From assembly GCA_016648135.1 (NCBI GenBank), contig JADDOH010010105.1, forward strand, positions 1 to 64,000: a stretch of 64,000 nt of DNA, written 5' to 3'. The notes under the pieces were generated by a model. It worked only from the letters and a program-made list of their open reading frames with translations. It made no database searches and had not been told where the DNA came from. Position numbers and translations under genes: made by a program. The DNA is from Agrypnia vestita. Its lineage: Eukaryota; Arthropoda; Insecta; Trichoptera; Phryganeidae. Below, piece after piece: positions 21,870-34,330 of this stretch (position 1 is the stretch's first letter; each line of letters begins with the position of its first letter).

Positions 21870-24440
21870 ATCTGTTTCAGCGTTTGTAATAAAATGTGTA
21901 ATGCAGAACTGTGGACAACCTATACAAAAGTCGCACTGCAGTGGATGCAAATGCAAAACAATAACGCATATTGAATGATGTTCTAACTTCAGTGTTATGG
22001 CAATGCCTCTGAAATGCTCACACAAGGATGTACGGATTATTCTACCGATGCATCGTGTCGCTTGCTATCTACCGGTGGAGAGTGCAATGCAATTGCAACC
22101 TTATAGTAACTGCGGCATCCTCACCGATCCGTGGACCGATATAAGATGCCCTGCGTTTATTACATTTATTTCTAGATAAAATATTTTATTGTAGTGTTCT
22201 TATTAAGATTAAGTTAAGATTATAATTTATTTTTTTTAATGGATCACGAGTAATCACTCGTATAGTCTAGATTTACAATCTGGATTTTACTGTATAAAAC
22301 AATATAAAATTAATTAATTAATCAAAACTTTACCTGTCCCTTTCTGCCACAGATTTTTCTAGCAAAACAATTTTACATGTCTTATTATCTATATGTAAAT
22401 AAAATAAAATAAAGCCTCAGGTTGAAAGCAGTTTTTATTTTTCTTGAATGTCTAGGACTGTAGTGTGTCGAGTGATTAGACTTTGTTGTCCTGATAACCA
22501 GTGTATTTCTGTACTTTTACGATAGTATTTCATATTTAATTTACTCTTGAATTTGTGACATAATTTTTTTCACATTGTTTCTTAAATCATAAAAAATTAT
22601 AATAATAATCTTAAAATTATTTCAAATTGTACCTTAATATTATACTAGGACTATAAGAGTAATAAATGACCAATCGATAATACCTCATGTGCAAAAAAAC
22701 AATGACTTGTAATACGGCTTTATTTATTTAGTTGAGAGATATTTTGTTCGAGTTTCAGTTAAAAAAATTAATTTCTTTATTTATTTTAATCTACTTATAT
22801 TTTCATTTTATTCAGTTAAGTCACTTATTTCAACAATGTGCATCCGATATTATAAATAAACATATAACGAACCCAATCAGATGACATACTATTCTTAATT
22901 ATTTTGCATTAGAACACAATTCTGTGTAGATTATTTTTCTTTCATAAACACCACTCTACATTTTTAATTACAGACAAATATTTGTGTCGTTTCTGCGAGC
23001 TTCTGTGTTTCTTTTTAATATTTGTAAAAGGTCCATCATTATATATAACTTAATACCTTAGATTAAGAATAAACAATACAACCAAACTGTTTAATATTTA
23101 ACTTTATCGCAAGTTCGGCCAAATCATTTGAAAATTTTGTTTCTATTCAAATCCCCAACAATATAAATGCTTGTTTCAAAACAACTAATGTGGACATGGA
23201 AAAACTTTTGTAATTATAGGCTTAATTTATTAAGGTCTACTTTGAGAAATTTATCTCAAATTATTTAACCTTAGCCTTTTCATTTACGTATTATATTTTA
23301 TGAGTATCCTCGGCTTATCTTCTATGTGATACGTAAAATATATTTTTATTTTGTGGGGTATTTTTAATATCTACAATAGGAAAATAAAATAGTAAAACTT
23401 TGGTCGTTGCGTTTCAATATTCAAGGATGATAATCGGATGCTTTGTACGTTTGCAGCTCTCATACCCAAGGCCAGGAACATTTGATAATGCAGGGATGAA
23501 AACCCATGGGATTACTCGCATTTGATACTGACCCCAAAGGACACCAATGTCATCCAGATTTAAACTAACAATTTCGGTTAAAAGTTTTTAATCAAAAACA
23601 AGTCAATAACAGTTATGAATGGTTCCACAATTATGTTTTTCTGGTTGTAAGTAAGATATTTAGTATAGTAAGTGTGATATCCTTTCGTTGGTCTAGCAAG
23701 GACATTTTTGGCAGGAAGTCTGCGATCCTCAGAGAAAGTCCAGAACGTTCTAAGTTTATTTGTTCCATATAAAATACAATAGTATCGCGACAAGGTACGG
23801 TTCTAATTAGCTCTCAATGTGCATGCTTTCGTTCTGGCTTTCTTAATGGCTCGCGCCCACACGGGGCATCCCTTTTAATTCCATTTTATATCCCTTCTCT
23901 TTCATATGCTCAGATAGACGTCTATCCAGTCTCTTAAAGGTGGAATCAAAGTCATGAAAACAGGGCGCCAAATACTTGATAGTTTTTAACTGCCGTCTCT
24001 ATTGAAATTAGGATGTTTGTATATTTCAATGGACTCTCACTAATTTAGGTATACGGCGCGGTTCTTTTGATAAAAGAAACAAGTCAAAAATCTTTTCAAG
24101 AGCAATAAATTAACAATGACCAGTTTTCGGCAGTTTGGTATTCGTGCGTTGATATCGTACTGTATTATTTATCACTTTATATCATATGAAATTTTATGTT
24201 TATGGTTTTGATTTATTTTCACCTTGTGTATCTACTCTCTTCTGTTTTGCTGCCTTGCATGTACATCGTGTATCACTGCATTTCTTGCTTATATTTTACA
24301 TTTCACTTTTGTTTTATTTCCATCTCATAAAATACAATTTCCTCGTGCTTGCACCGCAGAGGCAGCAAAGAAGTTTAGCGTGGCTGCCACTCCGCGCCAC
24401 TTACACATCTCAGCGACATAGCGAGGATGATCGCTTTAGC
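21870..24440. other. No gene recognised
   Basis: AT-rich. Small frames at 21771-22179 and 23578-23793 have no family resemblance. The T-rich 24180-24350 probably forms the upstream part of the repeat copy that follows. Confidence 0.45.
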
Positions 24441-24444
24441 ATTA

Positions 24445-24518
24445 AAATGCCGAACTGGGTGGCAAAAGCGTCGGGCCGATATTCGAGCTATTGTTCATAA
24501 AACGGCCCTAAAAAAAAT
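24445..24518 (+). repeat. Dispersed 'ACGGTCCTGG' repeat, copy 3
   Basis: AAAATGCCGAACTGGGTGGC, GTCGGGCCGATATTCGAGCT, CATAAAACGGCCCTAAAAAA align in order with the copies at 2.3, 3.3 and 61.3 kb. The A-run after it may be a poly(A) tail, which would favour a SINE-like retroposon. Confidence 0.55.
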
Positions 24519-24865
24519 ATATTTCGAATTTTTAAACCTCTTCTGACACTGTCTATTTACAGTTTACTTATGTCGCAACAAACACAAATGTTGTTTATTG
24601 CGGCTGACACTGTTTATTATTGTTGGAATACTCGTTTGTTTGTGTAGTACAAATCCCTCCATTTCGAAACACGGTCTCAAAAAGGGAAATTCTTTTGAAA
24701 GCTGTTTTATAGATATCAAACTGGAAAACAACAGATGGCCGGAAGGGACACTATAAAAATAATTAAACAGTACCCTATATGAAATATATATTCAAAAATA
24801 TATATTTACCCTATTCTGACTGCATAGCTTCATCCCAGATTTTAATTCATGTTTATATTTAATAC

Positions 24866-24905
24866 TAGCTGTTACTATCCGGCGTTGCACGGGTTAAGGA
24901 TTAAG
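24866..24905 (+). repeat. Fragment with RTE-like 5' end
   Basis: ACTAGCTGTTACTATCCGGC, GTTGCACGGGTT is a diverged copy of the end seen at 21123. The other end of this copy was not found. Confidence 0.5.
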
Positions 24906-24981
24906 TTAGAAATAAATTTATGGGGTAAAAATCATTTTCAGTGTCTTCGAAAAAATCAATAGGTTCTGAATACATATATAT

Positions 24982-25256
24982 GTACGCAGAATATATTTTC
25001 TTATGAGTATAAAGTTAGCATCATGTCGATAAAACTGTACTAAAATAATTAAGAAATGATTAATATTAATAAAGCTATAAATTTTTAAATATGCAATAAA
25101 TTATAACATTTCCTGATGATTTAAAGTTTCTGAAAAATTTTTTGTAAATTTCAACATTTATAACTTTATTTATACTGAAATTTTCTAAATTATTTAATTT
25201 TTTACAGTTATATCTCCATAATTGTAGCTTCATACAAGAAAACATATTCTGCGTAA
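24982..25256. mobile_element. Foldback MITE, about 270 bp
   Basis: TACGCAGAATATATTTTCTT (left) against reversed TACGCAGAATATGTTTTCTT (right). The arms continue inward with AATAAAGCTATAAAT versus AATAAAGTTATAAAT, so nearly the whole element can snap back on itself. No coding capacity. A TA-type target site is possible. Confidence 0.8.
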
Positions 25257-25405
25257 ATATTTATATTTATTCCCCTTCCAATTAACTGCACCCACCCATA
25301 CCTGCTCCCTTTCACCCAACCCCACCACAGTTGACGTTCTGTCTCTTTCTTCCCTTAATACTTTCTTGATTGCTTGTAATTCTGTTTCTGTTTAGTTAAT
25401 ACTGA

Positions 25406-25445
25406 ACCCTGATGAAGACTCAGCTGTGAGTTGAAACTAGTTGGT
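25406..25445 (+). ncRNA. Hammerhead-like motif
   Basis: Stem I is ACC (25406-25408) with GGT (25443-25445). Core CTGATGA, extra A, stem GACTCA/TGAGTT around GCTG, GAA, six-base palindrome ACTAGT, T. A C-rich tract upstream (25270-25340) and AATAAAG downstream match the layout at the 3' end of PLEs. No GIY-YIG coding sequence survives upstream. Confidence 0.65.
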
Positions 25446-25449
25446 GTAA

Positions 25450-26000
25450 ACTCAATAAAGCGGTGTTATACAAATAGTTATTTTATTTAAAGAAAAATAA
25501 TATGGTTTAAATTAAATTTTTTAGTTTTGTAAATTTATTGTTTTGAGATTTATTTATAACTGCTGCCGTGTCGCGCCCTTCCTGTGTAGTGCCTGCAGTC
25601 TGGCTGCCGCTAGGGGGGACCAGAAGCGTGTATGTCCCCCGTGACGCGGTTCTCTTTTGTGTTGAGGATATCACAAAAATACGAGACAGCCCTGAAGACA
25701 AATTGTCGGAAGAGAAGCGCTCTTTGCTAAAATAAAATATAAGAGATGAATAAATTTAATGAATTTCCTATAAAAAGTCTTAACGATGTTTCGTTTTTAT
25801 TTCGCATTAAGATTTTTAGTGCTGTAATATAAAATGCTATCGTTATCTTATACAGGAATAATTTCATGAATCCTCATGATTTCTTTATTTATGTTTTTTG
25901 TGTTTAATTTGTAGAACTCCATATTTATTTTTATCGATATTTAAAATTAATTAAATTTTAATAAATATTATTATTAATTTCTACAGGTTAACTATTTTTA
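25450..26000. other. No gene recognised
   Basis: AT-rich apart from 25560-25660. The 64-codon antisense frame there is not recognisable. Confidence 0.45.
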
Positions 26001-26002
26001 GG

Positions 26003-26040
26003 TGTTACAGCTGTTTCGGCTTGTATGCCATTATCAAACA
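26003..26040 (-). ncRNA. Weak hammerhead-like motif
   Basis: Minus strand: TTGATAA (two changes from CTGANGA), T, stem GGC/GCC, GAA, an eight-base palindrome ACAGCTGT, A. The palindrome and spacing fit the series; the core does not. Confidence 0.3.
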
Positions 26041-26403
26041 ATGGATATACCACGTACAAACGACTTATTTATAAAATTTTAAGTTACCCCTTCCACTTTA
26101 GAGTAATTAGATATTTGTGATGAAGCCCTATATTAATGTTCGTTTTTTCCCGGGCACTTATCATTAAAGGTGCCTCGGTTAACGTTATGCTTAATTATCA
26201 AAATTCCCCGTTTTCTGCAAGTGTTATTTATAAATATTATTTTAATTTATGTCCTTGGTTTTGGGTTTTTTAAAGATATTGAGAAGTGGAGAGAAAATCA
26301 TTTTTTGTTGATTATTATATTATATTATAAAAGTTTAATATTTAGATCCTTTTTATATTTATTTATTTCTAGTTCACTCACTTGCCTTTTTTGTGATTAA
26401 AAA

Positions 26404-26450
26404 TAATAGTAATAGATATAGCGCTTGTATAATAGTAATAGATATAGCGA
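26404..26450. repeat. Direct repeat, two copies of about 22 bp
   Basis: ATAATAGTAATAGATATAGC occurs twice in tandem, 26 bases apart. Confidence 0.9.
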
Positions 26451-26454
26451 ATTA

Positions 26455-29130
26455 CAAACAAGTTAGTATTTTACATGAGAGGTAAACTACAGGTTGATTT
26501 TTTTGAGATGACACTTCAAGGATATGTTGTGTACCGACACCCAACAATAGAGAAAGAGACAAAGTTATATGACTGCCTCAACAAGACAGTAATACTACAA
26601 CGCATGCTTTCGATTCTGTATACCGCGCAATGTTGATTTTAATTTAATTTCTTTTTTTTTCTTTTTTTTCTTGGTGGTTTTGTACTAAACTAATAGTAGG
26701 TAGGTATTTTAAATGCTCTTCGCACTTGTTAGCGGTATTATTCGAATTCTTAAGTTGTAAGTTTGTTTTTTTTAATGTAGGCAAAATAACTCCAAGAATG
26801 GGGTAGTTTTGCCCAAAATTTTAGAAGTTAAATAAAAAATAAAATAATAAAAAAACATAAAATAATGTGGCGGTGCACTCACCAATAAAAAAAACAATTA
26901 AAAACCATGATCAAAAAAAAATAGTACCTACTAGGCAGAATAACCCCGTTTGCCGGTATAAATAATATACTATTCAATTTTACCAAAATTTGTTTTCTTA
27001 ATCTACCAGTTTCAGCTCATTAAGGGCGTGGTCATTATTATTAATATTAAGGTTTATTTAATATTACTTCATTTATTTTTCATGAAATAAGTAAACATTA
27101 ATAAATCTATGAACTTATGTGTTATTGTAATTATAAAAAAATAAATTATAATAATAATAAAACTTCCGCCTGAACAGTACAGTAAATCGAACTGTAAAAT
27201 AATATCTGCATTTAACTCTCATTTTAACCGCTATATTTACTTAATTAAAATTAATTAGTAGACGACACAATTAAGTACTTGATAAAAATAAAATAATGAC
27301 TTTCAAAACATGTTCGCAGCAATTGATCTCAATCTGATCAAGATGACAATTTATTTAATACTCACACCAAAGAATATTATTTATATCCGGAAAATAAAAA
27401 TGAAGCCAACATTGAGCATAACGTCGTCATCCAGCTCGTTCAGAGGCACTCCACTTACGTGTACATCGCAAGCCTCTTGTGCCAGCTACGAGGGTCTACG
27501 AGTAATCTACGAGAGGTCTACGAGACGTGTACGGTGTACGTTAACCTAGCTGGCTAGCGCACAGCGCGACTCCGGTACGCCGCCGTCGTAGCTACCTACG
27601 TCATGCTGCGGCGCAGACTTACATAAGTGGCCCATACAGTCTAGTTAATGCCAAACAGGTTCAACCCTCAACCGTTCGTAGGTAGTAACTCATGTAAGAA
27701 ATATATTTTGAAATCATCATCTCTCGAGTCTGCCCTATTCATCAAATTTTTAATCAATCGCATACGTTTTACAGTTTTTTTTAACCATTACTTTTGGCAT
27801 CTAAAGGGTGGTTTCGTTTTTTTTAATTCTTTAAAAATTTATTTAGTATTAAACTGCACCTTCTAGCGTAGCGTCTTGGTAGTCTTAGTGACAGGTGTCG
27901 TTATATAAAGAATTAGGTATTTTTTGCGTTCTTTACCTTATTATTATTTTAAACTTTATCATTACTTGCGTCATCCGGTAGTGATATTGACATTATTGTA
28001 TTGTAGTGATATTGTCAAAAACATTGACATTGTAAAATAGAAAAAAAATGTTTTTATACCTCAACATTATTTATTCGCGCCATGTGACGGTAGTAGTAGT
28101 GACGTGCATTATAACGTAGAAAACTTTTATAATAATTATAGTAAAGATATTTTTATTTAAATTATATTGAACCAAAATATTGAGCAATTACTCAAACGTT
28201 ACACTCTAACGTCGTTATACCTTATTCCACTTGAAATTTCTAGGAGAACGTGATTTTTTTTAGGGCGCAATGTATTTTTTATTGTGAGATATGAACCATA
28301 AAATATGATGACATACTACTTCGTTCATTTCATATTTATCATCAAGAAAATAGTTTTCTTAATCTTAAGATGAAGAAAAATTATTTGAACGTGTTAAGCT
28401 TTTTTTTTGTCTCGCCTTTTTTCTTCTTCCTGCAAGCACCAATTTCTATACAGCAATGTAATGAATACGATACTTACTATATGAAATTAATAAACTTTAA
28501 CACAATATTCTATAGTAATACCGCTTAAGATACAACACATGAAGATATAATATAGTGTTACATTATAGTAGGATAATATTTATAAATACAAGAACACAAA
28601 TCTCGATCAAAACCAGGTACTAGAGCTGGTCATTTATATTTTCTAAATATTAAAATTTCATCAACTTTGTCATCAAATTTCATTAATTTATGAGGTTTAA
28701 CAGAATTTACTTTAAATCTTGTAAAATAGCAAAATTATTTAAAATAAAACCAGACGACTTTAGTTTTTTTTTTACAGAACTTTTGCGCCATGTTTTAATG
28801 TGCACTAATAAGTTTTTTTGGTATATTTTTTTTTTTAAGACAAAAAGTACACCCACGTAAAGTGGCTTACCCTTTTCCAGTTCTTGAAAAATATGAAATT
28901 TATTAAGGAAATTATTCATTTTCTTATCAGCGTTTCACAAAAAAATGCTTCTTTAAACTGCAAACGTAAAACTGTAGAAAATACTATACTTTCCAATAAA
29001 ATACTACACTTAATCACATTATATTTAGACTTATTGAAACAAAAAATAACAAATAAAATTTTGAAATTTAACACTATTAAAAAAATCTAAACTTTCAATT
29101 ATATTTCATTATTTCATATTTATTCTTCAG
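26455..29130. other. No gene recognised
   Basis: AT-rich. 27486-27524 holds four CTACGAG words spaced 10-12 bases inside an unusually CpG-rich patch (27410-27620). The other frames are not protein-like. Confidence 0.4.
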
Positions 29131-29138
29131 TTACAGTT

Positions 29139-29236
29139 ACTTAAGGTATTGTTTAGTTGAATAATTCTAAAACAAATGCCACCACAGCTACGTGGCATTT
29201 GTTTTAGAATTATTCAACTAAACAATACCTTAAGTT
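29139..29236. repeat. Near-perfect hairpin, arms about 44 bp
   Basis: ACTTAAGGTATTGTTTAGTT, GAATAATTCTAAAACAAATG, CCAC is repeated inverted after the spacer CACAGCTAC. It lies immediately 5' of the Jockey RT at 29.26 kb. The pairing ends at a mismatch just outside ACTTAAGG. Confidence 0.95.
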
Positions 29237-29261
29237 TAAAATATTTTGGTATATATATAAA

Positions 29262-30444
29262 AGGTTTTGTCAGCGGGAAATCGACTACTTCTAACCTGAT
29301 TGAATTTTCTGAATTCCTCCAGGACTGCATGGATTGTCGGATCCAGGTCGATGCAATATACACAGACTACAGCAAAGCATTCGATAAGGTTGTTCATAAA
29401 ATCCTGTTAAGTAAACTCTCACAGATAGGTATTCATGGGGACCTATATAGATGGATTCAATCCTACATCTCCAATCGCAGCCAAGCTGTAGTGGTCGGTG
29501 GCTTCAGGTCTGACTGGGTTGGCGTCCCTTCAGGTGTCCCACAGGGTTCTTTATTAGGACCCTTGCTTTTTAACATATACATTAATGATATCGGTCATTG
29601 CTTTCTTAATGCACAAACTTTATTATACGCTGATGACATGTAGATCTTTGCTCCTGTTAAGTGTGTCGATGATTGTCTCAAAATTCAGGAAGACCTAAAT
29701 CGTCTTCAAGCCTATTGCAGTCTACATAACCTTCAGATTAACATAAAGAAATGCTTTGTACTCAGTTTCACCAGAAATAAAAAAATTGTATCGTTTAAAT
29801 ACTCTTTTAATGGGCTCCCTCTGAGCACCAAATCAGAAGCAAAAGATCTTGGTGTAACTCTTGATTGCAAACTCTTACTAGATAAGCATATTGATATTAT
29901 GGTCGCCAAATCCTCTCGAATGCTAGGCTTCGTTCTTCGCGCTTGTAAACGGTTCCAAGGAATAAATACTATGAAGATCCTTTACTTTTCCTTTGTTAGG
30001 AGTATTCTTGAGTACGCATCTCAGGTGTGGAGCCCCAGATATCAAGTTCATATAAACAGGATCGAAAGTGTTCAGAACAGATTCATAAAATATCTTGACT
30101 TTCGTTCCCATCGTATTCACATTAGTAATGTAGATTCCTCGACCTTCTTTAACATTACACCCCTGGTCAATCGCAGAAATACTGCTGATGTTATATTTCT
30201 TCATAAACTAGCTACGTCTAAGATTGACTGCCCGGCATTGCTGCAGCGCATCTCCCTGAGAGTACCCGGAAGATCCACTAGATCGGTTGAGACCTTGAGC
30301 CTTTCACACTGTAATACCAACTCCCGGCAAAACTCTTTTATATATCGCTCGTCTAATTTGTTCAACTCTATATTCAGCGACTTGGATCTTTTCTTTTCAT
30401 CGATCTATGAATTTAAAACTCTTGGATATTCACCTCGGTCATAA
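29262..30444 (+). pseudogene. Jockey-like reverse transcriptase with one nonsense codon
   Basis: The reading frame is continuous to TAA at 30442 except for one TAG at 29641-29643. Motifs in order: [28 protein letters not shown] (motif A aspartates); [15 protein letters not shown] and IYINDI; YADDM (catalytic pair intact) directly before the TAG; EAKDLGVTLD; MLGFVLRAC; SFVRSILEYASQVWSPRY; IESVQNRFIKYLDF; VNRRNTADVIFLHKL. In an active element this enzyme performs target-primed reverse transcription in the nucleus. It is inactive here through truncation and the stop. The ATG at 29176 lies in the hairpin and is not genuine. Confidence 0.92.
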
Positions 30445-30905
30445 ACCTTCTTTTTTTTCCTCTTCTTAAATCCATCTTCTTTCTTTTGAACTGACTTCGT
30501 ATATGTAATTTTTTATCTTGTACCTTTCTTTAATTAACAATTTATTTTTTTTGCCCAGACCTCGTATATGTATATATATATATATATGCAGATGTATTGA
30601 TCAGATATCTTTTGCACTTATTTTTATTCTTATCTCTTGTCCTTTTTACTAAGTAGATTTGTCCTTTCCTATCCATTCCTTATTCTCCTTTTACCTCTAA
30701 TTCTTTGACTCCCATAGTTTGTCCATAACTTAAAACTTTCACTTTTTTTGTTTTTTATTCTATAACTCAAGTTATTGTTGCTTTATGTTAAAACACAACA
30801 GGTTAATTCTGTGGAAACTTGTAAGATGGTCTCTTCACTGTTCAATAATCATGTATAATCTCTTTATGTGTACTGTTAGTTTCCCATAAATAAATAAATA
30901 AATAG
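29262..30905 (+). mobile_element. 5'-truncated Jockey-like retrotransposon
   Basis: RT ORF, then a 3' UTR of about 450 bp with a short (TA)n, ending in (AAAT)n at about 30888-30905. The 5' end is truncated inside the RT fingers and abuts the hairpin. No ORF1 or endonuclease. A different family from the 10.7/19-kb copies. Confidence 0.85.
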
Positions 30906-30909
30906 TTTA

Positions 30910-33365
30910 AATAAATAGTTTAAATAAATATTGAAAACCGTATCAAAATCTTTTTCCTAATAAAAAATTATGTATGTCAATAACCATATCGTTAATTTTT
31001 AAAATCAGTTTAAAATATACACATCTTCAGCTTGCTTAATTTAACAAACAAATAAATTTCCATTATTCTACGAGAGTTAAGTTTGGGTAAAGTTTGATAA
31101 TTTTTCATTTATTACGCTAATTGTTATAATCTGTTGTCTCTGACAAAATTGTGGTCACCATGTTTTACTTACTTACTTAATCAAATATATAATACGATTG
31201 CCTGTTTCATTATTTACTCTCTGATATATTTGGAATGCAATGCGGTCACCGACAACTGTCGCTGCATCATCAATGATTCAGAAACTTTAAAGAGCATTTG
31301 TCCACGAGTTTTGAGAATTTTCTGAATGTACATTTGTTGTGTGTATTTATATGAGGTTATTTATTTTATTTATATATGGCCGCCATCTACAGATCGTCAA
31401 GCAAAGGGCGCTGTAGGAGAGATGCGCACCACTGGACAACCACAAAGCACTGGCCCCATGGAGCCGTCTACTCTACTCCTCCTTCGTGACCTCATCACTA
31501 CCTCTCCAACTTAGACCTGTTAGCAGTTTTTGTGACTCATCTTCTGATGTCATCTTACCTATCTAGAACATCTCGTAATATTTATGTCGTAAAAATACAA
31601 ATTAATATACTACCGAAGAATGACTTTTCATGCGAGCTATATAATAGTCACACATGTTATTTATATTTTTCATTTATTTAAGGAATTTATTTGATAGTTG
31701 TGTATTTCTCTTAATTTCATTTATTTATTTCTTATTAAATATATATATGAGAGATAACTTTATTAATAAAATTGATTAAAATTTGGCACGTAAGGTAGTT
31801 AAAAATAAATAAGAATTACATGTTTGTGTTCTAAAGAAAACGTTAGTAGAATAGGATAGGAGACCTGGATAGTTTTAGAAATAAATAAGTAGCATTGAAA
31901 AAATACAATATTTTAAACTATTTTAAAATTATAAATTTCAGCTTGAAACATTCCCTTCTTAAAATAAACATAAATTAATCTATATTAAAGTATTAAAATA
32001 CTTATAGAGTTTATTTTAAATTTTGAAAACTTTTATAAGTGAAAATGTACGAAAGAAGAGAAATTTTATTCAAAATGAAAACCATTGTTGATATTTAAAC
32101 AGAATATTTTATGCACTTGAGTATTTCATTTTTCTATTAGTACGCCAAGATGCTCAAACTCGAGCGACATCAGCTCCGCATTTAAATTCTTTTAAATTTT
32201 CTTTCACACAACCTTTTGATACAAGAGTTGACAATTCTTGCGGAGCGCTCCAGTGTAATTTCTGCGTAGTAAGCATCGCAGACTGGATAGTAACACCTTT
32301 CAGAAGTTTCAACTGTAATGGTTCAATTCAAAAAGTATTTCAAAGTGTCGTTTCGTTTACTACTAAGAAATACTCCTATCTGCCGCAATGGTCTTTTGTG
32401 TACAACAGCAGAAACTATAAAGTCTAAAGGAACATTTCTATTTACTATCAACCGAGAAGCTAAAAGGGTGGCGACTGTGAAATGAAAGAAACGTATTCAA
32501 ATAATCATTCATTTCAACGATAGACTCATTGCAAGCTGACACCGTTGAGGATCAACTAATATACTTGAATTGAATTTTGCACGTAAAATAGCTAAACACG
32601 TGAAGTAGTATAGTATATTTAATAAATATTTTATAATAAACTATCTTCATCCTAAAGAATAAAAATGCAAAATTTGTGAAAGACCTGTCAAACTGTGTAG
32701 ATTTATATTGAAATTGTATCATGGAGAGAGGGTGGGGAATTTTTTTTTAAATCAAAGATAAAAAATTAAAATTTTAAGGACGTTACGGGAAGTCACAGAC
32801 AGACAGACTGACAAACAACAAAATTATCATTATTATTGATATTGGGATATGCGCATGTTATATTTTTGATATTTACAGCAATAATTTAGTAGCTGGACTT
32901 AAATAATAATTACACAAAGGACTCATTGAACCATTCCAGTATATATAAACATACTTCAATAATCTCTCATATTTTTACATAGATAAAATGATAAGTAGTT
33001 TTAATATTAAAATTATTTTTCATATTACTTAGAAGCACACAAATATTTTTTTAGATTTCGGAAATAATTTTATTAAAAACAGCACAAGAGAAAATAAATT
33101 AGTTAAGTTAGATAATTTAGAATCTTCAGAAATCAAAAATCCCTCAATATTCAATATAATTTAATTAATAACTTCTTCAATGATAGCAAAATAACAAAAA
33201 AATTGTATTAACATTTTGTTTAATGTCTATGAATTTTAATGTTTAGTAAACATTGTATCCTAAAAATAAGACTTTTGGTCGCAAAATGTATTGATTATTA
33301 TAGTCCGCATTCATTTTCGTAAAAATACAATATGTAGTGATTTAGCATTGGAAATGTTTTCGTAC
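30910..33365. other. No gene recognised
   Basis: AT-rich. 31377-31465 loosely resembles 20.64-20.72 kb. At 32770-32870, GGACGTTACGG and CAGACAGACAGACTGACAAA belong to the GACAGACAGAC repeat family (see 42.64 and 50.65 kb). Nothing coding is recognised. Confidence 0.45.
32770..32870 (+). repeat. GACAGACAGAC repeat family, copy 1
   Basis: GGACGTTACGGGAAGTC, ACAGACAGACAGACTGAC, AAACAACAAAATTATC. Same order as in the other three copies. Likely the 3' part of a SINE or RTE-like repeat. Confidence 0.5.
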
Positions 33366-33366
33366 A

Positions 33367-33412
33367 AAATTAATTAAAAATTAATTAAAAATTAATAAAA
33401 ATTAATTGAAAA
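33367..33412. repeat. AATTAATTAAAA short tandem repeat
   Basis: About four imperfect AAAATTAATT units beside the U2 fragment. Confidence 0.8.
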
Positions 33413-33426
33413 TTCGACATATTTAC

Positions 33427-33456
33427 ACACTTTGATCTTAGCTAAGAGGCCGAGAA
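33427..33456 (-). pseudogene. U2 snRNA 5'-end fragment
   Basis: Minus strand: TTCTCGGCCTCTTAGCTAAG then ATCAAAGTGT. This matches positions near the 5' end of U2 spliceosomal RNA (TTCTCGGCC, GGCTAAGATCAAAGTGT) with about three differences, and stops abruptly before the branch-site-pairing GTAGTATC. The length (30 nt) and substitutions mark it as a truncated pseudogene, typical of aberrant retroposition. Confidence 0.75.
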
Positions 33457-33848
33457 AAAATATACGACATATTGTGATGGTCGACATAGAGATAGATTTA
33501 ATAAATTTAGAAAATCTTAAAATAATAATATTCAAAAAAGTCAAGTATGGACATCAAAAATATATTTCTTCTGTTTGGAATCGGTTAAAAGTAAAAGCCT
33601 GATATATTTCTTCTTAAGATTCTATGTATTACAAGAGGCTAACAAAATATTGAATATTCAGCTATACAAGTAATATTTCTTAGATCTTTATTATACCATA
33701 GATATAATTCTGTGTTAAATTAATATCGTTTGCCAATCCTAATAGACTCGACCTTGTGAGTAGGTGCGAACGAGCCTTTATTATTTATGAATCAGAACAG
33801 TAAGTCTCGCGTGTAGCGGGTGCTTAACTATTATTTTAACGAAACGGA

Positions 33849-34046
33849 CCAATCACAGGCGCGCTTTGCCTTCGACGGGTTGAGCCGGAGGCGACCGTCC
33901 TGTTGACTGAATCCGGCCAATGGCGAGCGCCGGCGGTGAGGTCATCGCTCATAGGATGAGTCACTGCACTAGCGTGGATTTCGAAGATATGGTGCAATCG
34001 AGAGTATAAAAGGAGCGAACACGATATACTCTGCCCCCTTCAGTTC
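33849..34046 (+). promoter_or_regulatory. Promoter-like block: two CCAAT boxes, TATA box, initiator
   Basis: CCAAT at 33849-33853 and 33917-33921, TATAAAAGG at 34005-34013, and TTCAGTTC at 34039-34046 as an insect-type initiator. TATA-to-initiator spacing is 37 bases, slightly long. The block is clearly more GC-rich than its surroundings (33830-34180). No TG...CA LTR ends or primer-binding site could be fixed. A retroelement LTR, another retroelement promoter or a host promoter are all possible. Downstream to 34200 would be leader sequence; no ORF follows. Confidence 0.5.
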
Positions 34047-34330
34047 GAGACCAGACTTGCGAGCGGGAGCGCTGCCCAACAGACTACCGACGGAGCCCTG
34101 AGTTCCAGAACAGCATTTGCGGACGGAGTTGCTGCCCGGACTTATGGAGGAATCTACCATTCATCAGTAGCAGAGAGGATCATACCGCCACTGTGTAACA
34201 GCTAAGGAACACATTTATATTATCTATCGATTAATTATTTTCACTATTGAAATGTATTTATTTTGGGAAGATTTAAAATCGGAGCAATAATGTATAATTA
34301 ATATCACGATTTCTTGTGTGATCTTGGCTC

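Noticed and set aside
31134..31325. Small secreted cysteine-rich protein (hydrophobic start, then CNAVTDNCRC)
   Set aside because: Short, AT-rich, no splice or promoter support and no recognised family; likely chance.
33735..34200. Solo LTR of a Gypsy or BEL element
   Set aside because: No TG...CA ends, target duplication, poly(A) site or primer-binding site could be fixed; kept only as a promoter-like block.
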